From JAICUY01 sp963716585 (GTDB taxonomy: Bacteria > Chloroflexota > Limnocylindria > QHBO01): a DNA stretch of 64,000 nt. Shown one piece after another: positions 33,850 to 42,714 of this stretch (the first letter of the stretch is position 1; each line of letters starts with the position of its first letter). The notes under the pieces were generated by a model. The model was not told the origin of the DNA and did no database searches. It saw nothing but the letters and a program-made list of their open reading frames with translations. Location: the NCBI GenBank assembly GCA_963716585.1, contig CAVQTN010000002.1, forward strand, positions 620,001-684,000. The letters run 5' to 3'. The position numbers and the translations under genes are program-made.

Positions 33850-36246
33850 ATGACCTTCGAGACGACCAGCGGCAGCGGGAATGGCCACGGGAACGGTCAT
33901 GGCGTCGGGAAGGGCAGGATCGACGACTACACGCCCATCTGGCCGATGGTGCCCGGCACCCGCAAGATCAGCGTCACTGTCAATGGTCAGCAGGTGCAGG
34001 CCGAAGAGGGCCAGACCATCCTGCAGGCCTGCCGCGTGCTCGGCATCGAGGTCCCGACCCTCTGCTACGAGCCGAAGCTGGCGCCCTACGGCGCCTGCCG
34101 CATCTGCGTCGTTGAGGTCGAGGGTCAGGACGACACGCCCATCTCGTGCGGCACCACGATCACCGAGGGCATGGTCATCACCACCGACTCCGATCGGGTC
34201 ATCGAGAACCGCCGCATGGTGCTCGAGCTCATCTTCAGCGACCACGACGCGTACTGCCTGCCGCCCTGCCAGTTCAAGTGCCCGACCCGCGTCGACATCC
34301 CCGGCTACCTGAAGCAGAACACGCTCGGCAACTGGGAAGAGGCGACCCGCATCCTGAAGCGCTCGCTGCCCTTCCCGGCGATCCTGGGCCGCGTCTGCCC
34401 GGCGCCATGCGAGACGCACTGCCGCCGCGAGGAGGTCGACACCGCGATCGCCATCCGCGACTCGCATCGCTACTGCGCCGACCGCGTGCTTGAGGTCGAT
34501 GCCCCCGCTCCCATCCCGTGGCCCAAGGATCCGCCAACCGGCAAGCGCGTGGCGGTCATCGGTGCCGGCCCGGCCGGCATGGCCAACGCCTACTACCTCC
34601 AGCTGCGCGGCCACCACTGCGATGTCTTCGAGGCGGAGCCGGAGCAGGGCGGCATGCTGCGCTACGGCATTCCGCAGTACCGCCTGCCGAAGGGCTGGAT
34701 GGACCGCGAGCTGAACCACGTCTGGGAGCTGGGCGCGACGCTCAAGCCCAACATGCGCCTCGGCCGCGACTTCCACCTGGGCGACATCATCGACGACTAC
34801 GACGCCATCTACATCAGCATCGGCTGCTACCAGTCGAACGTGCTGGGCATCGAGGGCGAACGCGGCGACGGGATGGTCAACGCCCTCGAGAACCTCTACA
34901 ACTCGACGCGTGGCGTGGCCGTGCCGAAGCTGCGCGACGCCCGGGTGGTGGTCATCGGCGGCGGATTCACCGCCATCGACTGCACGCGCACCTCCATCCG
35001 CCAGGGCGCGCAGGAAGTGACGCTCGTCTACCGCCGCGACCTGAAGGACATGCCGGCCCAGGACGAGGTTCACGAAGCGATCGAGGAGGGCGCGCGGGTC
35101 ATCTTCCAGGCCGCGCCGACCCGCATCGTCACCGACAAGAGCAACCGCGTCACCGGCGTCGAGTTCCAGCGCATGAAGCTCGGCGAGCCGGACGAGAAGG
35201 GCCGCCGACGCCCGGAGCCGATGCCCGGCACCGAGTTCGTGGTCGACTGCGACACCGTGCTGGGCGCCATCGGCCAGGGACCCGACCTGCACTGGATCGA
35301 CTCCGAGCCCGATGAGATCCGCGCCGGGCTGGAGGTCTCGCGGCGCGGGACGCTGGTCGCCGAGGAGGACATCTTCCGCACCAACGTGCCAAAGATCTTC
35401 GTCAGCGGCGACGTGCGCACCGGATCCGCCACCGTGGTCGAGGCCATCGGTGAGGCACGCCGCGCCTCGTACGCCATGGACTACTGGCTGCGCGGCCACG
35501 ACCTCGACGACCCGCAGGTGCGACGCATCGTGTCGGAGCCGCAGCCCAGCTTCCTGACGATCGTGCCGTTCACCGACGACGTGAAGGAGCCGCGGGCGCT
35601 GATGGGCAAGGGCGACGCCGCGCAGCGCCGCGACAACTTCAACGAGTACGAGTACGGCTATACGCACGACCAGGCCATGGCCGAGGCCAGCCGCTGCCTG
35701 CAGTGCACCTGCGAGGCGATCGGCCACTGCGACCTGCGCGAGGCCGCCATCGAGTACGAGACGACGCTCAACATGGCGATCGACGAGCGCTCCATCGACG
35801 ACAACCCGTACGTCGGCTACAACCATGGCTACGGGCGCGACGAGACGCACTCGTTCATCCTGCGCGACTACTCGCGGTGCATCGACTGCGGCCGGTGCGC
35901 CCAGGTCTGCAAGGACATCGTCGGCGCGGGCTGCTACGACTTCATCGGCAAGGGCATCGATTCGCTGGTGACCACCGCCGACTTCGTGTCACTCAACGAA
36001 ACGCCGTGCGTCTCCTGCGGCCGATGCGCGGAGACCTGCCCGGTCGGAGCGCTCATGCCGCGACCGCGCACGCTGGAGACCTACCAGCTCGACATTTCGC
36101 GCTGCATCTTCTGTGGCATCTGCGCCGATGCCTGCCCGTACGACGCCCTGCGCTGCGGCCCCGAGTTCGAGTTCAGCGAGTACCAGCGCGACCTGCCGAT
36201 GCTCGACATCCTGGAGATGTCCGACCGCGAGCGCCCGACTCGCTGA
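33850..36246 (+). CDS. NuoG-type 2Fe-2S domain fused to a GltD/NfnB-type flavoprotein and three 4Fe-4S motifs
   Basis: A 798-residue protein taking the place of NuoG. After a Gly/His/Asn-rich start come: a NuoG-like 2Fe-2S domain (C72-x10-C83-x2-C86-x13-C100); an H132-x3-C136-x3-C140-x3-C144 motif that recalls the N5 ligands; and a GltD-type helical FeS region (GRVCPAPCETHC). A first Rossmann fold (VAVIGAGPAGMANAYYL, about 234-250, FAD) and a second (VVVIGGGFTAIDC with VYRRD, about 367-400, NAD(P)H) follow. C-terminal 4Fe-4S motifs start at C677, C720 and C752. The last (SRCIFCGICADACPYDAL) and what follows resemble the second half of NuoI. The NuoG molybdopterin-like domain is absent. Confidence 0.88.
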   Translation: MTFETTSGSGNGHGNGHGVGKGRIDDYTPIWPMVPGTRKISVTVNGQQVQAEEGQTILQACRVLGIEVPTLCYEPKLAPYGACRICVVEVEGQDDTPISCGTTITEGMVITTDSDRVIENRRMVLELIFSDHDAYCLPPCQFKCPTRVDIPGYLKQNTLGNWEEATRILKRSLPFPAILGRVCPAPCETHCRREEVDTAIAIRDSHRYCADRVLEVDAPAPIPWPKDPPTGKRVAVIGAGPAGMANAYYLQLRGHHCDVFEAEPEQGGMLRYGIPQYRLPKGWMDRELNHVWELGATLKPNMRLGRDFHLGDIIDDYDAIYISIGCYQSNVLGIEGERGDGMVNALENLYNSTRGVAVPKLRDARVVVIGGGFTAIDCTRTSIRQGAQEVTLVYRRDLKDMPAQDEVHEAIEEGARVIFQAAPTRIVTDKSNRVTGVEFQRMKLGEPDEKGRRRPEPMPGTEFVVDCDTVLGAIGQGPDLHWIDSEPDEIRAGLEVSRRGTLVAEEDIFRTNVPKIFVSGDVRTGSATVVEAIGEARRASYAMDYWLRGHDLDDPQVRRIVSEPQPSFLTIVPFTDDVKEPRALMGKGDAAQRRDNFNEYEYGYTHDQAMAEASRCLQCTCEAIGHCDLREAAIEYETTLNMAIDERSIDDNPYVGYNHGYGRDETHSFILRDYSRCIDCGRCAQVCKDIVGAGCYDFIGKGIDSLVTTADFVSLNETPCVSCGRCAETCPVGALMPRPRTLETYQLDISRCIFCGICADACPYDALRCGPEFEFSEYQRDLPMLDILEMSDRERPTR

Positions 36247-36625
36247 CGTCGGCGGCGCGGCTCCGTCTCCGATACCGGGGGCTGCCGGAGGTTGGACATC
36301 GGAGCCGGGCGGGCGGGCCATCGGCCTCTCGACTGGACAGATGTCGCCCACATCAGCGTTCGTCGGGTCGGCGCCATCGGCTCCGGAGGTCTGGGTGGAC
36401 TTCCGAGCTTGGCCGAGCGTGGCCGGTATCAATTCCGGGCCACCCGCGCGCACCGAGCGGTCCAACGCTGATCACACCGTCATTTGACTGGTCGAGCCCC
36501 TCGGGTCGGCCTATGACCGGCGAGGACTGGCCGTTCGAGGCCGATGACACCTATCGACTCTTCGAGTTCGACATCGAGAACGCGCTACTCGGCAAACGCC
36601 CCACCGTGAACGATTGGCCGCCGAT
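36247..36625 (+). other. Gene-free region after the NuoG-like gene
   Basis: About 380 nt with no convincing gene, slightly lower in GC than the operon. A 48-codon open frame at 36513-36659 runs into the VanZ gene on the opposite strand and has no SD. No T-run terminator is visible, so termination here may be Rho-dependent. Confidence 0.5.
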
Positions 36626-37018
36626 CTACACGCGCTGGAGCAGCCGCCAGGCGCCGTAGGCCATCAACGCGCCGGCGACGTTGAGGATCACGTCATCGAT
36701 GTCGGCCGCGCGCCCGGGGATTGGCAGCTGGATGAGCTCGATGGCGACCGAGAAGGCCAAGGCGGCCAGGAAGACGCGCCACCATCGGTCCAGCCAGCGC
36801 CAGGCCACCGGTGCCGGAAATCCGATGACCGCCAGCAGCCCCAGGTTGCCCAGGATCTGGGGCAGGTTGACGGCCAGCGCGCCGAGGTATCGGGCGAAGG
36901 TGTGAAACGGAACGATGTTGTCTGGCGCCAGTGCCTCGACCTCGGGGATGGGACGCAGCGCCAGCACCAGCCCGACCGCCAGCCAGGCAAGCGTGAACAG
37001 GCCGGCAAGCAGTCGCAT
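36626..37018 (-). CDS. VanZ-family membrane protein
   Basis: A 130-residue protein with four membrane segments and the VanZ pattern: ALRPIPEVEALAPDNIVPFHTF, LPQILGNLGLLAVIGF, AFSVAIELIQLPIPGRAADIDDVILNVAGALMAYG. VanZ-like proteins are linked to low-level glycopeptide resistance in some species, but most have no known role. First of three minus-strand genes that separate the two nuo blocks. Confidence 0.88.
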   Translation of the reverse strand: MRLLAGLFTLAWLAVGLVLALRPIPEVEALAPDNIVPFHTFARYLGALAVNLPQILGNLGLLAVIGFPAPVAWRWLDRWWRVFLAALAFSVAIELIQLPIPGRAADIDDVILNVAGALMAYGAWRLLQRV

Positions 37019-37114
37019 GACACGCGGACCATGACAGGTAAGGCGCCGTCATGCGAGGCGTGCCGGATCGCGGCGACACAGCGTTTCAGCAGCCGGTGGT
37101 CAGCCCCGCCGTCA

Positions 37115-38809
37115 TCACCGTTTCGAAAGCCAGGCAAGCGGGATCGGATGGTCGCTGGCCGAATCAAACACGCCTCCCACTGCAACGACGAGATCACGAT
37201 GTGCCACGAGTGCCGGTGCGTAGCCTGACGTTCCGGCGAAACCCGCGCTGCGCACCCACGTCACGCCGTCAGGGGAGATCCACATGACGGCGGAAGCCGC
37301 CGAGTTGGCTTCACCGATGAGCATGATGCCGTCGGGGAGTGAGTAGACGCCGCTCAACGAGTCTTGCTCCTCGATCTGCACGGTCGGCTCTTCCCAGTGC
37401 CGGCCGTCAGTCGAGGTCCAGACAGCACTTCGCTGGTCGATGGTGCCGATCGCAACGAGCCCCTGACCGACGACCACGACCGAATTCATTGAGGCGTTGG
37501 TTGGGAGGTCGGAAACGCTCTCCCACGATGTGCCGTCCAACGTGATCCAGGCAGCGGCGTCGTCTTCTGGTCCGTCCGCCCCCTTGCCGCCGGAGATGCT
37601 TCCGACGGCCAGCGCGCCACCACCGGGCAGTCCAACTAGGTCCTGCGCCCTTCCCGGAGTGGCACCCGTGCTCTGCGACCACGCGATGCCATCCGAAGAG
37701 CGCCAGAACAGCGTGGCGTCAACCGTCTGCGAGAAGCCGAGAAAACCTGAGTCCATCCGCACTCGAGCAGTCAATCCAACGCCGGTGTGCTGTTCCCAGG
37801 TCACGCCATCGCGCGACGACCACGTGACTGGAGCACCCGGGGTTCGGGAGCCGGCTTCGGCCCTCGAACCATACACAAGCAGCTGCGTACCATCGGTCAG
37901 GATCTGGTCTAGCGTAGCGTGGTCGAAGGCAGCGATTTCGTCGAGCAATTGCCAGCTTCGCCCATCCTGGGACATCCACACCACGCCCCGATTCAACGAT
38001 GGATCCCCGTCAGCGCAACACGCCGCGTTCACCGTTCCGATCGCGATGTAGCGGCCATCGAAGAACATGAGATGCGTTGGGATGCCGCCACCAAAGACTC
38101 CCGGTGCGGGATCGGGCATGGCGATCTTCTCCCATTCTGCGAAGGCAAACGGTGTGGCCGCTGTGGTCTCACGCGGCGTCGGGGGTTCCGCCGGAGTGGG
38201 AGTTGGCGCTGGCAGGGGCGGCGGGGCAAGGATATTCATGGCGGAACCGATCGAGCCGTCGGCACGACTCCAGAGGTTGAGGAACGCGCGTTCCTCGGTG
38301 CCAGATAGTTCCACCACCGCAGAGCCGATGACAGCCTGCTGTCCCATGGGACGCCCGGCGAACGGACAGGCGATGGGATGGAAGGGATCGGCCAAGCAGA
38401 GGTAGCCGTCCATGAAGGTCACGGCGATCGGAACATAGTGTGATCTCGCGGCGACGGCGTCGATCACCGGCTCGATGAGATCGTCGCACGAACGGTCCAG
38501 CCTACACACGACGCGCAGCGCTGGGCCCGGTGCCCCGGGCGACGATGTCGTCGCTGATGTTGCGACGAGCCCGATGCGCTGTGGCAGCCCGGTCCCCACA
38601 CCAATCACGAGGCCCAGCACCACGATCGCGGCAACCGCAGCCAGGCCGGGCCACGACGCGAGCAACCACCGCGCCCGCTGCGGCAGCGTCTGGGTGACCC
38701 GCAGCACCTCGTCCAGGAGCTCCGGCGACGGCTCCGGCGCCGCACGATGAGCGAAGGCCCGAAGCTCGGCCTCAAGCGCATCTGTCGAACGATCGCGACG
38801 GTCGGTCAC
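37115..38809 (-). CDS. Membrane-anchored Asp-box protein, probable anti-sigma factor
   Basis: A 564-residue protein. The cytoplasmic N-terminus (about 1-48, LEAELRAFAHRAAPEPSPELLDEVLRV) resembles the sigma-binding part of anti-sigma factors. One membrane segment follows (about 52-70), then a Pro/Thr-rich stretch and an extracytoplasmic part with six SxDGxxW Asp-box-like repeats (for example VWMSQDGRSWQ, TWSSRDGVTWE, VWTSTDGRHWE), suggesting a beta-propeller sensor. The start ATG overlaps the sigma-factor stop (ATGA), the classical sigma/anti-sigma arrangement. Base composition is visibly less GC-rich than the flanking nuo genes. Confidence 0.75.
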   Translation of the reverse strand: MTDRRDRSTDALEAELRAFAHRAAPEPSPELLDEVLRVTQTLPQRARWLLASWPGLAAVAAIVVLGLVIGVGTGLPQRIGLVATSATTSSPGAPGPALRVVCRLDRSCDDLIEPVIDAVAARSHYVPIAVTFMDGYLCLADPFHPIACPFAGRPMGQQAVIGSAVVELSGTEERAFLNLWSRADGSIGSAMNILAPPPLPAPTPTPAEPPTPRETTAATPFAFAEWEKIAMPDPAPGVFGGGIPTHLMFFDGRYIAIGTVNAACCADGDPSLNRGVVWMSQDGRSWQLLDEIAAFDHATLDQILTDGTQLLVYGSRAEAGSRTPGAPVTWSSRDGVTWEQHTGVGLTARVRMDSGFLGFSQTVDATLFWRSSDGIAWSQSTGATPGRAQDLVGLPGGGALAVGSISGGKGADGPEDDAAAWITLDGTSWESVSDLPTNASMNSVVVVGQGLVAIGTIDQRSAVWTSTDGRHWEEPTVQIEEQDSLSGVYSLPDGIMLIGEANSAASAVMWISPDGVTWVRSAGFAGTSGYAPALVAHRDLVVAVGGVFDSASDHPIPLAWLSKR

Positions 38810-39408
38810 GCCATCCGCCCTTCGATCGCCCGCTCGGACGCCGCCAGCTCGGCCTGCAACGCCTGCAGCGCCCGATTGAGCCGCGACTTCACGGTGCCGA
38901 TCGGCACGTTGAGCGCGTGCGCCACGGCGGCCAGCGGCAGGTCCAGGTAGAAGCGCAGTGCAATCACGATGCGATAGTCATCGGTCAGGCGCGCGAAGCC
39001 GCGTTCGAGCTGATCACGGTCGGCCAGGGCGACCGCGCCATCAGCGAAGGCCAGCGCGTCGAGGTTGTCGAGCACGATTTCAGACCGATGCCTCCCCGAC
39101 CGCCGAAGCTCGTCTGTGCAGGCATGCACCAGCAGCCGTCGCAGCCAGGCGTCGAACCGTTCCGGATCGCGCAGCCGGGGCAGGTCGCGCCAGGCCCGGA
39201 TCAGGGCGTTCTGCACCGCGTCATCGGCCTGCGCGTGATTGCGCAGGATGAGGCCGGCGGTGCCGTACAGGCGGACGATCGCGGCAGTGGCCAGCTCGGT
39301 GAACGCGTGATGATTTCCGTGCATTGCCTGCTCCACGAGCTCTCGCTGCATCTGGACTCCGTCGCTGCGACGCCTGGGCGCGCCACTCACCTCAGTGGCG
39401 TTCGCCAT
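38806..39408 (-). CDS. ECF-type RNA polymerase sigma factor
   Basis: A 200-residue sigma-70 family ECF factor. Region 2 spans about residues 35-95 (ILRNHAQADDAVQNALIRAWRDLPRLRDPERFDAWLRRLLV) and region 4 about 135-185 (LTDDYRIVIALRFYLDLPLAAVAHALNVPIGTVKSRLNRAL). The ATG at 39408 gives a short non-conserved N-terminus; a start at the internal MQRELVEQ is possible. Coupled to the Asp-box protein. A 15-bp palindrome lies about 80 nt upstream. Confidence 0.92.
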   Translation of the reverse strand: MANATEVSGAPRRRSDGVQMQRELVEQAMHGNHHAFTELATAAIVRLYGTAGLILRNHAQADDAVQNALIRAWRDLPRLRDPERFDAWLRRLLVHACTDELRRSGRHRSEIVLDNLDALAFADGAVALADRDQLERGFARLTDDYRIVIALRFYLDLPLAAVAHALNVPIGTVKSRLNRALQALQAELAASERAIEGRMA

Positions 39409-39486
39409 GCCTGGATGGTTCCATCTTCGCGCGATATGACCGTGACTACTACATTTGACCGGTCCGTTGCCAGAACGGCCGCCGGC

Positions 39487-39501
39487 AGAAGTGACACTTC
39501 T
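39487..39501. promoter_or_regulatory. Perfect 15-bp palindrome AGAAGTGACACTTCT
   Basis: A 7-bp inverted repeat around a central A, in the gap between the divergent ECF sigma gene and nuoJ. On the minus strand it contains GTGTCAC, similar to the -35 motif of some ECF promoters. It could be an operator or the autoregulated promoter. Confidence 0.45.
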
Positions 39502-39610
39502 CACAGACGCCCGAATCGGACAGAAATCCGTCAGTTGTAGAAGCCTCGCTTGTGGACGGCCACTTGCCGAGGTGGGGACGCTCAGGCGGTTCGGGACGGG
39601 CGCGGTACGC

Positions 39611-39616
39611 TAGAAT
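39611..39616 (+). promoter_or_regulatory. -10 box (TAGAAT) of the nuoJ block
   Basis: TAGAAT about 68 nt before the nuoJ start, with flanking sequence (CGCTAGAATCG) like that before the tRNA gene (CTAGAATCG). It implies separate transcription of nuoJKLMN. Confidence 0.5.
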
Positions 39617-39684
39617 CGGGCAGGCCGCTTGCGTGGAAGCGGGCAGCCGTTCCGTGCTCGAAACTCCAACGGGAGTGTTCAACC

Positions 39685-40197
39685 CTGGATATCACCGGCA
39701 TCCTGTTCGTTGTGCTTGCCATCGGTGTGGTGGGCGCCGGCCTCGCGGTCGTGACATTGCGCAACGTCATCCATTCGGCAATCGCCATGATGGTCTGCTT
39801 CGGGGCGCTGGCCGGGATGTACGCATTGCTCGGCGCGCCCATCGTCGCGGCCGCGCAGGTGCTGATCTACCTCGGCGCCATCAGTGTCCTCATCATCTTC
39901 GCGATCATGCTCACCCAGGCGGGTGACGCGAGCCTGCGAGCGCCCTTTCATCGCCAGGCCCCGCTCGCCGTGCTCGCGGCGGTGATCGTGGTCGGCCTGG
40001 TCGGCTGGGCGGTCGTCCAGACCGACTGGGGTGCCGTCGGCTCCGCGACCGCGGTGGCGGTCAACCTCCAGGGCCTGGCCATCGCGCTCTTCACCGACTA
40101 TGCGCTGCCCTTCGAGATCATCAGCCTGCTCCTGTTGGCCGCGATCATCGGCGCCATTTTCCTGGCCCGACGGCCAGAAGAGGACGAGCGCAGCTGA
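39685..40197 (+). CDS. nuoJ: NADH-quinone oxidoreductase subunit J, probable CTG start
   Basis: Membrane subunit (ND6), 170 residues and five membrane helices. NuoJ proteins usually begin about 30 residues before the VHSAL segment. Here that point is CTG at 39685 (reads as MDITGILFVVLAIG), with GGGAG 9 nt upstream and no ATG, GTG or TTG in frame nearby. ARRPE-like ending and the pi-bulge helix region (QVLIYLGAISVLIIFAIML) are typical. The stop overlaps nuoK (TGATG). Confidence 0.92.
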   Translation: MDITGILFVVLAIGVVGAGLAVVTLRNVIHSAIAMMVCFGALAGMYALLGAPIVAAAQVLIYLGAISVLIIFAIMLTQAGDASLRAPFHRQAPLAVLAAVIVVGLVGWAVVQTDWGAVGSATAVAVNLQGLAIALFTDYALPFEIISLLLLAAIIGAIFLARRPEEDERS

Positions 40198-40502
40198 TGG
40201 GCCTCGGCAGCTACCTCATCGTCTCGACGCTGCTGTTCGCGATCGGCGCATTCGGTTTCCTCGCCCGGCGCAACGCGATCCTGATGCTGATCAGCATCGA
40301 GCTGATGCTGAACGCCGTGAACCTGAGCCTCGTCGCATTCAACGCCTACCGGCCAGCACCATCGGTCAACGGCGCCATCTTCGCCTTGATGATCATGGCC
40401 GTCGCGGCCGCCGAGGCGACCGTCGGGCTGGCCCTGGTGATCGCCATCATCCGCACCCGTCAGACCGCCGAGGTCGACGCGTACCACGACCTGAGGGAAT
40501 AG
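40197..40502 (+). CDS. nuoK: NADH-quinone oxidoreductase subunit K
   Basis: Membrane subunit (ND4L), 101 residues and three helices. FLARRNAILMLISIELMLNAVNLSLVAF carries the conserved membrane Glu, and MIMAVAAAEATVGLALVIAI the second. The ATG shares its A with the nuoJ stop. Confidence 0.96.
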   Translation: MGLGSYLIVSTLLFAIGAFGFLARRNAILMLISIELMLNAVNLSLVAFNAYRPAPSVNGAIFALMIMAVAAAEATVGLALVIAIIRTRQTAEVDAYHDLRE

Positions 40503-40505
40503 GCC

Positions 40506-42714
40506 GTGGACCTGCTGATCGTCCTCATCCCGGGGCTGCCGCTCGCCGGATTCCTGTTCAGCGTGCTGGTCGGCGCGCGCCTCGACCGCGTCCCGACGCA
40601 CGGCCATGCGGCGCATGACGCACAGGCGCACCCGGTTGATGCGCACGCCCAACCTGCCGAGGGTCACGACCCGCACGAACGCGCCCGCCACCGACCTCGT
40701 GCCGCTCGCGAGCGAGGAGCTGCAGGCCGAGACGAGCCCGCACGCCGGCCATGCCGACGACCTGGCCAATGCGCAGGGAGCCGACGGGGTCATCCCCGAG
40801 GACCTCAACGACGGCCTTGGCCAGACCGGCCATGTCACGCCGGGTGGGCCGCAACCGCACTACCGCAGCTGGATCGTGCCGACTCTGCTGGTGGGAATCA
40901 GCTGGATCTTCTCGATGATCGTGTTCGTGAACGTCGTCTTCGGCGGCAACACGTACCACGTCGGCGTCTACGAGTGGATCGCCGCCGGCGACTTCCACAT
41001 CCAGATCGCCTTCCTCGTCGATCCGCTGACGGCCATGCTGCTGCTGGTGGTGAACAGCGTGGGCCTGCTGGTGCACGTCTACTCCATCGGCTACATGAAC
41101 GGCGACCGTGGCTTCTGGCGCTTCTTCGCCTACCTGAACCTGTTCATGTTCAGCATGTTGCTGCTGGTCATGGGCGACAACTACCTGCTGCTCTTCGTCG
41201 GCTGGGAGATGGTCGGGCTGTGCAGCTACCTGCTCATCGGCTTCTGGTACAAGAAGCCATCGGCCGCCGGGGCCGCCAAGAAGGCCTTCGTGGTCAACCG
41301 CATCGGCGACGTGGGCTTTGGCCTCGGCATCATGATGATCTGGGTCCTGCTCGGGACGCTCAGCTTCACCGATGTCTTCGCGAAGCTCGGCGGCCTGTCT
41401 GAGACGCAGCTGACCATCATCGCCCTGCTGCTCTTCGCCGGCGCAGTGGGCAAGTCCGCCCAGTTCCCGCTCCACGTCTGGCTGCCCGACGCCATGGAGG
41501 GTCCCACCCCGGTCAGCGCCCTGATCCACGCCGCGACGATGGTCAACGCCGGCGTCTACATGATCGCGCGCTCGAACCCCATCTTCGCGCAGGCGCCCAT
41601 CACGATGTGGGTCGTCGCCGGGATCGGCGTCTTCACCGCCATCTTCGCCGCAGCGATCGCGCTGACCCAGAACGACATCAAGAAGGTGCTCGCCTACTCC
41701 ACGGTGAGCCAGCTGGCCTACATGTTCGCGGCGCTGGGCATCGGCGCGTGGGTGGCGGCCATCTTCCACCTGGTCAGTCACGGCTTCTTCAAGGGCCTGC
41801 TCTTCATGGGCTCCGGGTCGGTCATCCACGGGGCCGGCGGCGAGCAGGACATGCGGCTGCTGGGCGGCCTGCGCGAGAAGATGCGCTGGACCTACTGGAC
41901 CATGGTGGTCGGCTCGCTGTCACTGGCCGGCATCCCGCTCCTGGCCGGCTTCTTCAGCAAGGACGAGATCCTGGGCGAGACGTTCAACCGCGGGTATCCG
42001 ATCTTCTACCTCGTGGGCACGGTGGTCGCCTTCATGACCGCCTTCTACAGCTTCCGCATGATCTACATGACCTTCCACGGACAATGGCGCGGTCCGCGCG
42101 AGGCGTGGCGCCACGTCCACGAATCCGTGCCGACCATGGTCGCTCCGATGGCCATCCTGGCGGTGCCCACCGTGCTGGTCGGCCTGCTGCTCGGCATCCC
42201 GCCGGAGGGTGGCGTGATCCACAGCTGGCTGGGCAGCGTCTTCGAGCACGCCGAGGAGGCCGGTATCCAACCCGGGTCGATCGCCGCCGGCGGCCACCAC
42301 GGTTTCGAGCTGTTCGGCATCGGCGGCCTGCTGCTGCTGGTCGGCGCGACGGTCGCCGTTCTGGGCATCCTGCTCGCCCATCGCTGGTACGTGACGGATC
42401 CGAAGGCCCCGGTCAGCTTCGTCGAGCGCATCCCACTGGGCCTCGGTCCCGGGATGTATCGGGCCAGCGTGAACAAGTACTACGTCGACGACATCTACCA
42501 GCTGATCTTCGCCCGCGGCGGCGTGATCGTGGGTGAACTGCTGTGGTGGTTCGACGCCAGGGTCATCGACGGCGCGGTCAACGGCGTCGGCTGGCTGGCG
42601 CGCACGCTCGGCGGCCGGCTGCGCAAGGTGCAGACCGGGCGCGTCGAGAACTACGGCCTCGGCATGGCGGCCGGGCTGGTGCTCGTGCTCGTCGCCTTCC
42701 TGGTGTGGCGCTGA
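40506..42714 (+). CDS. nuoL: NADH-quinone oxidoreductase subunit L, one net +1 frameshift
   Basis: Antiporter-like distal subunit (ND5), about 735 residues if repaired. The GTG at 40506 opens the first helix (MDLLIVLIPGLPLAGFLFSVLVGARL). A hydrophilic, His-rich stretch of about 80 residues follows (HGHAAHDAQAHPVDAHAQPAEGH). Around 40675-40690 the frame must advance by one base to reach PATDLVPLASEELQ and the conserved core (VGWEMVGLCSYLLIGFW, HAATMVNAGVYMIAR, HLVSHGFFKGLLFMGSG). The last roughly 200 residues include the lateral helix. The loop between helices 1 and 2 is longer than usual. Confidence 0.9.

Noticed and set aside
36513..36659. 48-codon open frame after the NuoG-like gene
   Set aside because: No SD, overlaps the end of the opposite-strand VanZ gene, and no recognisable homology; probably chance.
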